Origin: Amycolatopsis sp. GM8 | GTDB lineage: Bacteria; Actinomycetota; Actinomycetes; Mycobacteriales; Pseudonocardiaceae | Assembly: GCF_021653975.1 (NCBI RefSeq) | Contig: NZ_JAJKFK010000011.1 | Coordinates: 9,627 to 73,626 of the forward strand | DNA length: 64,000 nucleotides | Direction: 5' to 3' | Shown: piece after piece, positions 7,576 through 15,589 of the stretch | Layout of the letters: every line of letters starts with the position of its first letter | How positions within the stretch are numbered: the stretch's first letter is position 1 | The notes under the pieces: model-generated | What the model was told of the DNA's origin: nothing | The model's input: only the letters and a program-made list of their open reading frames with translations | The model's database searches: none | Program-made: the position numbers and the translations under genes

Positions 7576-8199
7576 ATGTTGGACACGGAATGGTCGGATA
7601 GCTGGCGTGGCTCGTTCCACATAGAGCTGCGTGCCGAGGCGATCGGGCTCGCCTGCCACGGGTGGCCGGTGTTGCCCGGTACCTCGCCGGCAGCGGAGTC
7701 CGGGGACCAGGCCTGGTCATGGCCGGTCCCGGTGCACCGCGACTGGGCCGACCGTCTCGGCGCGCACCCCGACGACGTCGCCGGCTGGTGGCGCAAGCCC
7801 TACAGCCTGCTGGTCGCCACCGGCAAGGTCGTGGACGCCGTCGAGGTCGACGTCGAGCTGGGCAAGCGCGCCGCATGCCTGCTGCGCGCCACCGGGCACC
7901 CGGCGCCGATCGTCGCGACCCCGGACGGTCGCTGGCTGTTCCTGAGCACCGTGGCCGACAGCCTGCCCGAGCGGCTCGCCGTCAGCGGCAAGATCCGCTG
8001 GCACGGCGCGGGCAGCTGGGTGCCGCTGCCGCCCACCCCGTTCCAGCACGGTGTCGTGCACTGGCGGGTCAAGCCCGACGTGTGGGGCTGGCGCCTGCCG
8101 GAAGCCGACGCGGTGCACGGCGTCCTCGCCCGCGCTCTCGACCAGAGCGAGAGCTGGGTCCGGGGTCAGCAGCTGGTCGGGGCTTCCGCCGCGGCCTGA
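7576..8199 (+). CDS. Bifunctional DNA primase/polymerase N-terminal-like protein
   Basis: A 207-residue protein whose layout (LRAEAIGLACHGWPVLPGT ... DDVAGWWRKPYSLLVATGK) resembles stand-alone actinomycete prim-pol N-terminal domain proteins. I see no helicase or polymerase partner and the catalytic acidic residues are not clear (EVDVELG is the best candidate), so activity is uncertain. Its 3' end overlaps the convergent helicase gene by 34 bp. Confidence 0.6.
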   Translation: MLDTEWSDSWRGSFHIELRAEAIGLACHGWPVLPGTSPAAESGDQAWSWPVPVHRDWADRLGAHPDDVAGWWRKPYSLLVATGKVVDAVEVDVELGKRAACLLRATGHPAPIVATPDGRWLFLSTVADSLPERLAVSGKIRWHGAGSWVPLPPTPFQHGVVHWRVKPDVWGWRLPEADAVHGVLARALDQSESWVRGQQLVGASAAA

Positions 8200-10568
8200 G
8201 CAACACCGACGTGGTCGTGCCGGCCGCCGTGATGACGCACCGCCCCGAGCACGGTATCCAGTACGGCCACCGCCCCTGCCTTGTCCAGTGGATCGTTACC
8301 GTTCCCGCATTTCGGTGACTGCACACAGGACGGGCAGCCCGCCGGGCACTCGCAGGAGACAATGGCCTCCCGCGTAGCGGCCAGCCAAGGGACCAGAGCG
8401 GCAAAACCGCGATCGGCGAATCCCGCACCCCCGGGATGGCCATCATGCACGAACACCGTCGCCTCCCCGGTGTCAGCGTGCAAAGCGGTCGACACCCCGC
8501 CGATGTCCCAGCGGTCGCACGTAGCGAACAGCGGTAGCAGGCCGATCGCCGCGTGCTCGGCGGCATGCAGGGCGCCGGGGATGCGCGCGGGCTCCAGCCC
8601 AGCGCCCCCCGGCGCCCTGGCACCAGGTTCGCCGATGTCCGAGAGTCTTCCGGTCCCCGCCCCGCTCTCGGGCATCGGCGACCGGTCGTTCCCGGTCGCC
8701 GACGGCGCCTCGATCAACTCGTCCGAAATCGTGTACCAGACCGCTCGCGTCTCGAGCTTCTGCTCCGGCAGGTCCAGCGGCACCTGATCAAGAACCTGCC
8801 CCGACGGGCGCCGTCGCAGGTAACCCACAACCTGCGAAGTCACCGCCACGTCACCCAGGAACACCTTCACCCCGCCATAGTCGACGCGCTCGTGCACCGC
8901 CAGCACACTGATGTCCGCGACCTCGCGCGCCGAAGTCGTCCAGTCCGGATCCTCCCCGTGCACCAGCGCGACCCCGGACTCCAGATCCAGCTCGTCCACC
9001 ACATACGACGCACCCTGGTGCAGATACACCGCCCCCGGATGCACCGTCGAGCACGCCGAACCGGGATCCACCGTGCCCAGCAACCGCGACGTGTCAGCCT
9101 CGACCACCGCGATCTGGTCCCCGCCGGAACCGCGAATGTCCACCTCGTACTGCGGCCGGTCCCGCGAAGTCCAGTACCAGCCGCTCGGCCGCCGCCGCAG
9201 CAACTTGTCCGCGACCAGCATGTCCAGCACGTCGCGTGCCGCGGCCCCGCCGAACGTGTCCAGTTCTTTCGTCGTCAACGGCAACTCCGCCGCCGCGCAC
9301 GCCAGCTGCGGCGCAAGCACATACGGGTTCGCCGGATCCAGCACCGCCGTCTCCACCGGCCGGTCCAGGATCGCCGCGGGATGGTGCACCAGGTAGGTGT
9401 CGAGCGGATCATCCCGCGCCACGAATACCACGAGCGCGTCGTCGGCGGACCGCCCGGCACGCCCCGCCTGCTGCCAGAACGACGCGAGCGTGCCCGGATA
9501 TCCGGCCAGCACCACCGAATCCAGCCCCGCGATGTCCACCCCGAGCTCGAGCGCGTTCGTCGTCGCCACACCCAGCAGCTCCCCGGACAACAGCGAGCGC
9601 TCCAGCTTCCGCCGTTCCTCGGGCAGGTACCCCGCCCGGTACGCCGCGACCTTGCCGGCCAGCGCAGTGTCCACTTCGGACAGAATGCGGCGAGCACCCA
9701 GCGCGGTCAGCTCCGCGCCCCGCCGCGACCGCACGAACGCCAGCGTGCGCGCCCCCTCGATGACCAGCTCCGCCAGGATCCGGCCCGCTTCCGCGCCCGC
9801 CGATCGCCGTACCGGCGCGCCGTTCTCGCCCGAAAAGTCTTCCAGCAGCGGCGGTTCCCACAACGCCACCGTCCGCGCACCGCGCGGCGAAGCGTCGTCC
9901 GTCACCGCAACGCAGTCCTGCCCGACGAGCCGCGACGCGAACTCGGCCGGCGCCGCCGTGGTCGCCGACGCGAGCACGAACACCGGCGAAGACCCGTAGT
10001 ACCGCGCGACCCGCTGCAACCGACGCAACAACAGCGCCACGTGCGAGCCGAACACTCCGCGATAGCCGTGGCACTCGTCGACGATCACGTACGACAGCTT
10101 CCGGAACAGCCGCGACCAGCGCGCGTGCGAAGCCAGGATGCCGCGGTGCAGCATGTCCGGGTTGGTGAAGATCCACCGCGCGTGCGCGCGAACCCAGTCC
10201 CGCTCGGCCATCGGGGTGTCACCGTCGTACGTCGCCGCGCGCACGCTGTCGATGTCCAAAGAGGACACTGCGCGGAGCTGGTCCGCGCCGAGCGCCTTGG
10301 TCGGCGACAGGTACAGCGCACACGCGCGCTCGTCCTCGGACAGGTCCGACAGCACCGGCAGCTGATACGCCAACGACTTTCCGGACGCCGTGCCCGTCGA
10401 GACAACCACGTTCCGGCCCGAGTGCGCGAGCGTCGCCGCCTCGATCTGATGCGTCCACGGCTGCTCGACCCCGGACTTGCGCAGCGCCGTCACCACGTCT
10501 TCGTCCGCCCACGAAGGCCATTCGGCACAACGGGCGGCGCGGGCCGGCTGCTCGGCCACGTGTGTCAC
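8166..10568 (-). CDS. DEAD/DEAH-box helicase, MrfA/YprA family with DUF1998
   Basis: About 800 residues. Walker A is TGTASGKS, the DEAH-type box is VDECHGYRGVFG, and the helicase C-terminal motif is QQAGRAGR. The end carries a zinc-type cluster (CECPAGCPSCVQSPKCG) of the DUF1998 domain. Members of this family are 3'-5' helicases linked to repair of crosslink-type DNA damage. The frame is open to 10694, but VTHVAEQPARAAR is the usual family start, so the GTG was chosen. It corresponds to Rv3649 by order and orientation. Confidence 0.9.
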   Translation of the reverse strand: MTHVAEQPARAARCAEWPSWADEDVVTALRKSGVEQPWTHQIEAATLAHSGRNVVVSTGTASGKSLAYQLPVLSDLSEDERACALYLSPTKALGADQLRAVSSLDIDSVRAATYDGDTPMAERDWVRAHARWIFTNPDMLHRGILASHARWSRLFRKLSYVIVDECHGYRGVFGSHVALLLRRLQRVARYYGSSPVFVLASATTAAPAEFASRLVGQDCVAVTDDASPRGARTVALWEPPLLEDFSGENGAPVRRSAGAEAGRILAELVIEGARTLAFVRSRRGAELTALGARRILSEVDTALAGKVAAYRAGYLPEERRKLERSLLSGELLGVATTNALELGVDIAGLDSVVLAGYPGTLASFWQQAGRAGRSADDALVVFVARDDPLDTYLVHHPAAILDRPVETAVLDPANPYVLAPQLACAAAELPLTTKELDTFGGAAARDVLDMLVADKLLRRRPSGWYWTSRDRPQYEVDIRGSGGDQIAVVEADTSRLLGTVDPGSACSTVHPGAVYLHQGASYVVDELDLESGVALVHGEDPDWTTSAREVADISVLAVHERVDYGGVKVFLGDVAVTSQVVGYLRRRPSGQVLDQVPLDLPEQKLETRAVWYTISDELIEAPSATGNDRSPMPESGAGTGRLSDIGEPGARAPGGAGLEPARIPGALHAAEHAAIGLLPLFATCDRWDIGGVSTALHADTGEATVFVHDGHPGGAGFADRGFAALVPWLAATREAIVSCECPAGCPSCVQSPKCGNGNDPLDKAGAVAVLDTVLGAVRHHGGRHDHVGVAQAAAEAPTSC

Positions 10569-10785
10569 GGGATTCGCGGACTCCGGAATGCCGGCCGTGG
10601 CGCGGCTCAGCAGTCGCCGGGCCCGCTCGATATCTGCCACCGATCCAGGATCGCACACATGTACGACAGCTCCCCGAAACCCGTTGTCGATCATGAACAG
10701 TGAGCAGACTCACATGCACGCAGCGTGATCGAGACGGGACGCCCTGACCGTGCCCGGAGCACTACCAATACACTCCGGCAAACCG

Positions 10786-10801
10786 ACACCACATGTGGTG
10801 T
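10786..10801. promoter_or_regulatory. Perfect 16-bp palindrome upstream of hppA
   Basis: ACACCACATGTGGTGT is a perfect dyad between the divergent helicase and hppA genes, 79 bp before the hppA start. This is typical of a dimeric repressor or activator site; the regulator is unknown. Confidence 0.5.
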
Positions 10802-10879
10802 TCATTCCATGCCAACGCCGGCATCGCTGTCCGAAGGTGAAGCCGTCGTTGGTGCAAGGCGACGTTTCCAGGAGGACGG

Positions 10880-13171
10880 ATGTCCCGGCAATTCCTCGCG
10901 GAGGGCTTGCAGCTCTCCGGGGGTGACTACGCCATCGCGGGTGTGGTCGCCGTGGTCGCCCTGATCGCACTCGTCATCGGCTACTTCCTGCTCAAGGAGG
11001 TGCTGGCCGCCGGCCAGGGCACCGCCAAGATGCAGGATATCGCCAAGGCGGTGCAGGAGGGGGCGACCGCTTATCTCAAGCGCCAGCGCAACACCCTGTC
11101 GATTTTCGGCGTCGTGGTGTTCCTGCTGCTGTTCGCGCTTCCGGCGGATGACTGGAGCGAGCGCATCGGCCGCTCGATCTTCTTCCTCGTCGGTGCGGTC
11201 TTCTCATTCACCATCGGCTATCTCGGTATGTGGCTGGCGACCCGGGCGAACCTGCGCGTCGCCGCCGCTTCGCGGGAGGACGGCGGCCGCGAGAAGGCGA
11301 TGCGGATCGCGTTCCGCACCGGTGGCGCCGTCGGGATGTTCACCGTCGGACTCGGTCTGTTCGGTGCCGCGGTCGTCGTGCTCGCCTACACCGGGCAGGC
11401 GCCGAAGGTATTGGAGGGCTTCGGTTTCGGGGCCGCGCTGATCGCGATGTTCATGCGTGTCGGCGGCGGCATCTTCACCAAGGCCGCGGACGTGGGCGCG
11501 GACCTGGTCGGCAAGGTCGAGCAGGGCATCCCCGAGGACGACCCGCGCAACGCCGCCACCATCGCCGACAACGTCGGTGACAACGTGGGTGACTGCGCCG
11601 GTATGGCCGCGGACCTGTTCGAGTCCTACGCGGTGATGCTGGTCGCGGCGCTGATCCTCGGCAGCACCGCGTTCGGTGCGTCCGGGCTGATCTTCCCGCT
11701 CATCGTGCCGGCCATCGGTGTGATCACCGCCGTGATCGGCGTGTACATCACGAGGGCGCGGTCGAGCGAGGGCGGTCTGGTCACGATCAACCGCTCCTTC
11801 TACATCTCCGCCGTCATCTCGGCGGTGCTGTGCGCGGTCGCCTCGTTCGTGTTCCTGCCCAGCTCGTTCGCCGAGTTCGGCCAGCAGTACGCCAATGACG
11901 GCAACCCGGCGGTCATCGCGACCGTCGCGGTCATCATCGGCATCGTGCTCGCCGGCCTCATCCTGCGGCTGACGGGCTACTACACGGGCACCGAGCACGG
12001 TCCGGTGAAGAACGTCGGCAAGACGTCGGAAACCGGTGCGGCGACGGTGATCCTGTCCGGTATCTCGGTGGGCTTCGAGTCGGCCGTGTACACCGCGCTC
12101 GTGATCGGCGCGGCCGTGTTCGGCGCCTACCTGCTCGGCGGCGCGATCGCGCTGTTCGCCGTCGCGCTCGCCGGCACCGGCCTGCTGACCACCGTCGGCG
12201 TTATCGTCGCGATGGACACCTTCGGCCCGGTCTCGGACAACGCGCAGGGCATCGCGGAGATGTCCGGCGACGTCGACGAGGCGGCGGCGCAGACGCTGAC
12301 CGAGCTGGACGCGGTCGGCAACACCACGAAGGCCATCACCAAGGGCATCGCGATCGCCACCGCCGTGCTGGCCGCGACCGCGCTGTTCGGGTCCTACCAG
12401 GACGCCATCACCAAGGCACTGAGCGGGATCGGCGCGACCGCCGACGGCATGAAGTCGTTCATCGACACGATCGTCAGCCCGAACACGCTCGTCGGCGTGA
12501 TCGTCGGCGCCGCGGTGGTGTTCATGTTCTCGGGCCTGGCCGTCAACGCGGTGTCCCGCGCGGCGGGCGCGGTGGTGTACGAGGTGCGCCGCCAGTTCCG
12601 CGAGATCGCCGGGATCATGGAGGGCACGACCCGTCCCGAGTACGGCCGGGTCGTCGACATCGTCACCCGTGACTCGCTGCGGGAGCTGGCGACGCCGGGC
12701 CTGCTCGCGGTGTTCGCGCCGATCGCCGTGGGCTTCGGCCTCGGCACGGGCGCGCTGGCCGGGTACCTGGCCGGCGCGATCGCGACCGGCACGCTGATGG
12801 CGGTCTTCCTCGCCAACTCCGGTGGCGCGTGGGACAACGCGAAGAAGCTCGTCGAGGACGGCAACCACGGCGGCAAGGGCTCGGAAGCCCACGCGGCGAC
12901 GGTCATCGGCGACACGGTCGGCGACCCGTTCAAGGACACCGCCGGCCCGGCGATCAACCCGCTGATCAAGGTGATGAACCTGGTCTCGGTGCTGATCGCG
13001 CCGGCGATCGTGCAGTTCTCGGTCGGCCCGGACGCTTCGCTCGGCGTGCGGCTCGGGATCTCCTTTGTCGCGGTGGTGATCATCGTGGTCGCGGTGGTCG
13101 TGTCGAAGCGGCGCAGCAGCGTCATCGCGGACACCCCGGCGGACACGCAGGAACCTGCGAAAACCGCCTGA
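10880..13171 (+). CDS. hppA: Membrane-bound H+-translocating pyrophosphatase
   Basis: A 763-residue, many-helix membrane protein. It has the family signature DVGADLVGKVEQGIPEDDPR followed by NVGDNVGDCAGMAADLFE, and C-terminal GDTVGDPFKDTAGPAIN with the other pyrophosphate/Mg-binding Asp residues. GNTTKA carries the Lys that marks the K+-independent class in this family. It couples PPi hydrolysis to H+ pumping and would lower PPi made by biosynthesis. The ribosome binding site AGGAGG is excellent. The soluble pyrophosphatase gene (ppa) is also in this window. Confidence 0.96.
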   Translation: MSRQFLAEGLQLSGGDYAIAGVVAVVALIALVIGYFLLKEVLAAGQGTAKMQDIAKAVQEGATAYLKRQRNTLSIFGVVVFLLLFALPADDWSERIGRSIFFLVGAVFSFTIGYLGMWLATRANLRVAAASREDGGREKAMRIAFRTGGAVGMFTVGLGLFGAAVVVLAYTGQAPKVLEGFGFGAALIAMFMRVGGGIFTKAADVGADLVGKVEQGIPEDDPRNAATIADNVGDNVGDCAGMAADLFESYAVMLVAALILGSTAFGASGLIFPLIVPAIGVITAVIGVYITRARSSEGGLVTINRSFYISAVISAVLCAVASFVFLPSSFAEFGQQYANDGNPAVIATVAVIIGIVLAGLILRLTGYYTGTEHGPVKNVGKTSETGAATVILSGISVGFESAVYTALVIGAAVFGAYLLGGAIALFAVALAGTGLLTTVGVIVAMDTFGPVSDNAQGIAEMSGDVDEAAAQTLTELDAVGNTTKAITKGIAIATAVLAATALFGSYQDAITKALSGIGATADGMKSFIDTIVSPNTLVGVIVGAAVVFMFSGLAVNAVSRAAGAVVYEVRRQFREIAGIMEGTTRPEYGRVVDIVTRDSLRELATPGLLAVFAPIAVGFGLGTGALAGYLAGAIATGTLMAVFLANSGGAWDNAKKLVEDGNHGGKGSEAHAATVIGDTVGDPFKDTAGPAINPLIKVMNLVSVLIAPAIVQFSVGPDASLGVRLGISFVAVVIIVVAVVVSKRRSSVIADTPADTQEPAKTA

Positions 13172-13181
13172 GTTCGAACGG

Positions 13182-13218
13182 AACGGGCCTGTCCTGCGTG
13201 ACGTGGGGCGGGCCCGTT
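13182..13218 (+). terminator. Hairpin terminator after hppA
   Basis: AACGGGCC and GGCCCGTT form an 8-bp stem, extendable across a 21-nt loop region, and the hairpin ends in TTTCC just after the hppA stop. Confidence 0.6.
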
Positions 13219-13306
13219 TCCGTGTCCTGGTTGTGGCCCCACGATTTGCACAGTGCAACCGGGTGGGTACCGTCGAGACATACCGCCATATTCGGGAGGT
13301 GTTCGC

Positions 13307-13906
13307 GTGCGACCCGGGAAGATCGGTTTCCTGGCGGTACTCACGGGTCTCTGCGTCGGCCTGGTGGCTTGTGGCCAGACTCCGGCCCGCCAGGAGCGGA
13401 ACGAGATCCAGCCGGGCGGACCAGGGATTTCCCAGGTCGAGGTGCAGCGACAGGACGCGATCACCCGGTGGGCCAACGATTACTGCATCGCGGTCGGTTC
13501 GCTCGTCGACGGCCTCGCGACGATGCCGACCGTCGATCCGAGCACGCCGCGCCGTGCTGTCCAGACTTCCAGCGACCTGCTCGGTTCCATGATCGGCGGG
13601 CTCGACAAGGCCGTGACCGGTCTGCGGGCGCTGCCACCCGCGCCGGTGCCGGAGGGTGACGCGGCGCGCGCCGGCACCGTCACCAGGCTGACCGGTGTGC
13701 GCGATCGCGCCGCCGCGGCGAAAAAGCGCCTCGACGACGCGGGTGACGCTCCGACGATCAGTCAGCAGACGCTGGGTGAGGCGCACGGACCGCTCGACGA
13801 GGTGTCGAAACTGGACCTGCTGGCCGGGTTCGACGCCCCCGATCTCCAGTTCGCGGTCGCGCACGCCCCGGTCTGCCAGCAGCTGACCGTCCGCGCTACT
13901 TCGTGA
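13307..13906 (+). CDS. Secreted lipoprotein, unknown function
   Basis: GTG start with GGGAGGTG upstream. The signal peptide VRPGKIGFLAVLTGLCVGL leads to a lipobox LVAC, so it should be lipidated and exported. The mature part is about 180 residues, helical and Ala/Asp rich, with two later Cys (YC near the start and VCQQL at the end) that could pair. Similar short helical lipoproteins are common in Pseudonocardiaceae; no function is recognised. It converges with the MerR gene and overlaps its 3' end by 11 bp. Confidence 0.75.
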   Translation: MRPGKIGFLAVLTGLCVGLVACGQTPARQERNEIQPGGPGISQVEVQRQDAITRWANDYCIAVGSLVDGLATMPTVDPSTPRRAVQTSSDLLGSMIGGLDKAVTGLRALPPAPVPEGDAARAGTVTRLTGVRDRAAAAKKRLDDAGDAPTISQQTLGEAHGPLDEVSKLDLLAGFDAPDLQFAVAHAPVCQQLTVRATS

Positions 13907-14663
13907 GCCGTGCCGCCGCGAAGGCGGCCAGCGCGTCCCTCAGGTAGTCCGCGAAGCCAGGCTGCACTGCCTCGTACTGGCGGCGGAAGCGCTCGTCCTC
14001 GGCGTACACACGGCCCAGGCCGGTGTAGGACTCGGCGTCGGGTGTCCAGTGGTTCTTGATCCACTCGTAGTGCGCGGCGACCGCATCGAGCACGCGCTCG
14101 TCGCCCACCGGCACCCCCGCCTTCGCCAGTTCGGCGAGCCGCTCGGTCGCCTCGGCGCCCTGCCGGTTGACCGCGTCCCACTTTTGCCTCGACCACTTCT
14201 TGGTGCCGTCGTAGGACTCGGTGACGCCCTCACCCCAGCGCTCGGCGGCTTCTTTCGCCAGCGCGTCGGCCTTTTCGGAGCCGGGCGCGAACCCGTCGAA
14301 CATCTCCTCGGTCCGCATCTTGATCCCTCCTTCCAGTTCGGTGATGGTCCTGGCGACGGTGGTGGCGAGCCGGTCCAGCCGATCGCGCTCCGCCAGCAGC
14401 CATTTCCGGTGCAGCCGCAGCCCCTCGGCTCGCGTGACCGAGCCGGACAGGATCTCCGCGATCCGGTCCAAGCCGAGGCCCAGCTCCCGCAGCAGCAGGA
14501 CCTGCTGAAGCCGCACCAGGTGTTCGCGCCGGTAGAAGCGCCTCCCACTGTCGTCGGTGTAGGCCGGTGGCAGCAGGCCGACGTCGTCGTAGTGCCGCAG
14601 GGTCCGCGAAGTGACCTTCGCGAGCTTCGCGACCTGCGCGATCGACAGTGCCTCGTCCGCCAT
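13896..14663 (-). CDS. MerR-family regulator with TipAS-type ligand domain
   Basis: A 255-residue protein. The N-terminal MerR DNA-binding domain (LSIAQVAKLAKVTSRTLRHYDDVGLLPP) is followed by a long dimerisation helix (about 80-125) and a TipAS effector domain (ERWGEGVTESYDGTKKWS ... YTGLGRVYAEDERFRRQYE), which in TipA binds thiopeptide antibiotics. The start was chosen at MADEALSIAQ with GGGAGGCGAG upstream. Its own promoter carries a MerR-type dyad, so autoregulation is likely. Confidence 0.9.
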   Translation of the reverse strand: MADEALSIAQVAKLAKVTSRTLRHYDDVGLLPPAYTDDSGRRFYRREHLVRLQQVLLLRELGLGLDRIAEILSGSVTRAEGLRLHRKWLLAERDRLDRLATTVARTITELEGGIKMRTEEMFDGFAPGSEKADALAKEAAERWGEGVTESYDGTKKWSRQKWDAVNRQGAEATERLAELAKAGVPVGDERVLDAVAAHYEWIKNHWTPDAESYTGLGRVYAEDERFRRQYEAVQPGFADYLRDALAAFAAARLTK

Positions 14664-14689
14664 CTCGCCTCCCGCCGTCCTTGATTTCG

Positions 14690-14720
14690 ACGGTAGAGGT
14701 TGACGCGACGTCAACTGCAA
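14690..14720 (-). promoter_or_regulatory. MerR-type promoter with dyad in a 19-bp spacer
   Basis: On the minus strand, TTGCAG (-35) and TACCGT (-10) are separated by exactly 19 bp, the long spacer that MerR activators untwist. A 17-bp inverted repeat, GTTGACGCGACGTCAAC on the + strand (14699-14715), fills the spacer. It lies 26 bp before the regulator's start. Confidence 0.7.
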
Positions 14721-14760
14721 GGGTTTTGCAGCATCGAACTGGTGTTCTATCCTGCTCGCT

Positions 14761-15375
14761 GTGGATCAGCTCTCGTTCTTCTCCGCGGAGGCGAGCGGCC
14801 CGGTGCTCGCCGATCTGGCCGGTGTGCTGTGCGGGCCCGGGCAGGTGACGGCCTTCGGCCGGACGGCGGCGCGGCTGTCGGTACCGGTCGGCGAACTGTG
14901 GCGCGCGCGGGCACTCGCCGCCGAGTTCGCCCGCCGCGGGGTGCACGCGGACGTCTTCCGGGGCGAGACAGGGCTGCTGGTGCGCACGGCGTTCCGGGTC
15001 GATCTGATCCCGCTCGCCCATTCGTGGCAGGCCGGCGAGGTGAAGGAATTACCAACCGGGTTCCGGTTGACCGGTGGCGCGTTGCGCTTGTGGGCCTTGG
15101 CATCCGGGCAGCCGAACGGCAACCATTACCTGCTCGCTGTTGACGAACGGGCACCGGATACGCATACCCTGCTGGCGGATGCCTGCCGCCAGCTCGGCTT
15201 GCCGGCGCAGTTCGCCGGGCCCCGGGCAGGCGGTCCGGCCATCCGGGTGACGGGCAGGCGCCGACTGGCCACTCTCGAAGAGCTGATCGGGCCACCGCCA
15301 CCGGCCGCGGTGGCCGTCTGGCCGCAGGTCAGGCCGGTTGCGGCGGCCCGTGTGGGGGACGACGCCGCTGCGTAG
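14761..15375 (+). CDS. Conserved hypothetical protein (position of Rv3647c)
   Basis: A 204-residue cytoplasmic protein from a GTG start (VDQLSFFSAEASGPVLADLAGVL). No catalytic motif is recognised. It lies immediately upstream of topA on the same strand, the place of Rv3647c in mycobacteria, which supports a conserved but unknown role. Confidence 0.65.
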   Translation: MDQLSFFSAEASGPVLADLAGVLCGPGQVTAFGRTAARLSVPVGELWRARALAAEFARRGVHADVFRGETGLLVRTAFRVDLIPLAHSWQAGEVKELPTGFRLTGGALRLWALASGQPNGNHYLLAVDERAPDTHTLLADACRQLGLPAQFAGPRAGGPAIRVTGRRRLATLEELIGPPPPAAVAVWPQVRPVAAARVGDDAAA

Positions 15376-15589
15376 CGGAACAGTCACCGAACGACCCCGG
15401 GAAGCACGTGGTGAGCATCACGTGCTAGGTGTGGAAAGGAAACGCCGCCGGGCCCGGCACCGATGCGCTTCACACACGAAGGACGGCGTGTTGCGCCACC
15501 TGGACGGACAGAACCGGCCCGCGGCGTGCACACTGGCTGGTTGAACAGCGTCGCGGGATGGCGATGGACATGAGCGGAGAGCGGGCAGC

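Noticed and set aside
8553..10703. 716-residue frame antisense to the helicase
   Set aside because: Arg/Pro-rich composition typical of a complementary frame; the helicase motifs on the other strand are clear.
11204..13864. 886-residue open frame antisense to hppA
   Set aside because: Arg/His/Asp-rich, with no family pattern. It is a shadow of hppA and the lipoprotein gene in a high-GC sequence.
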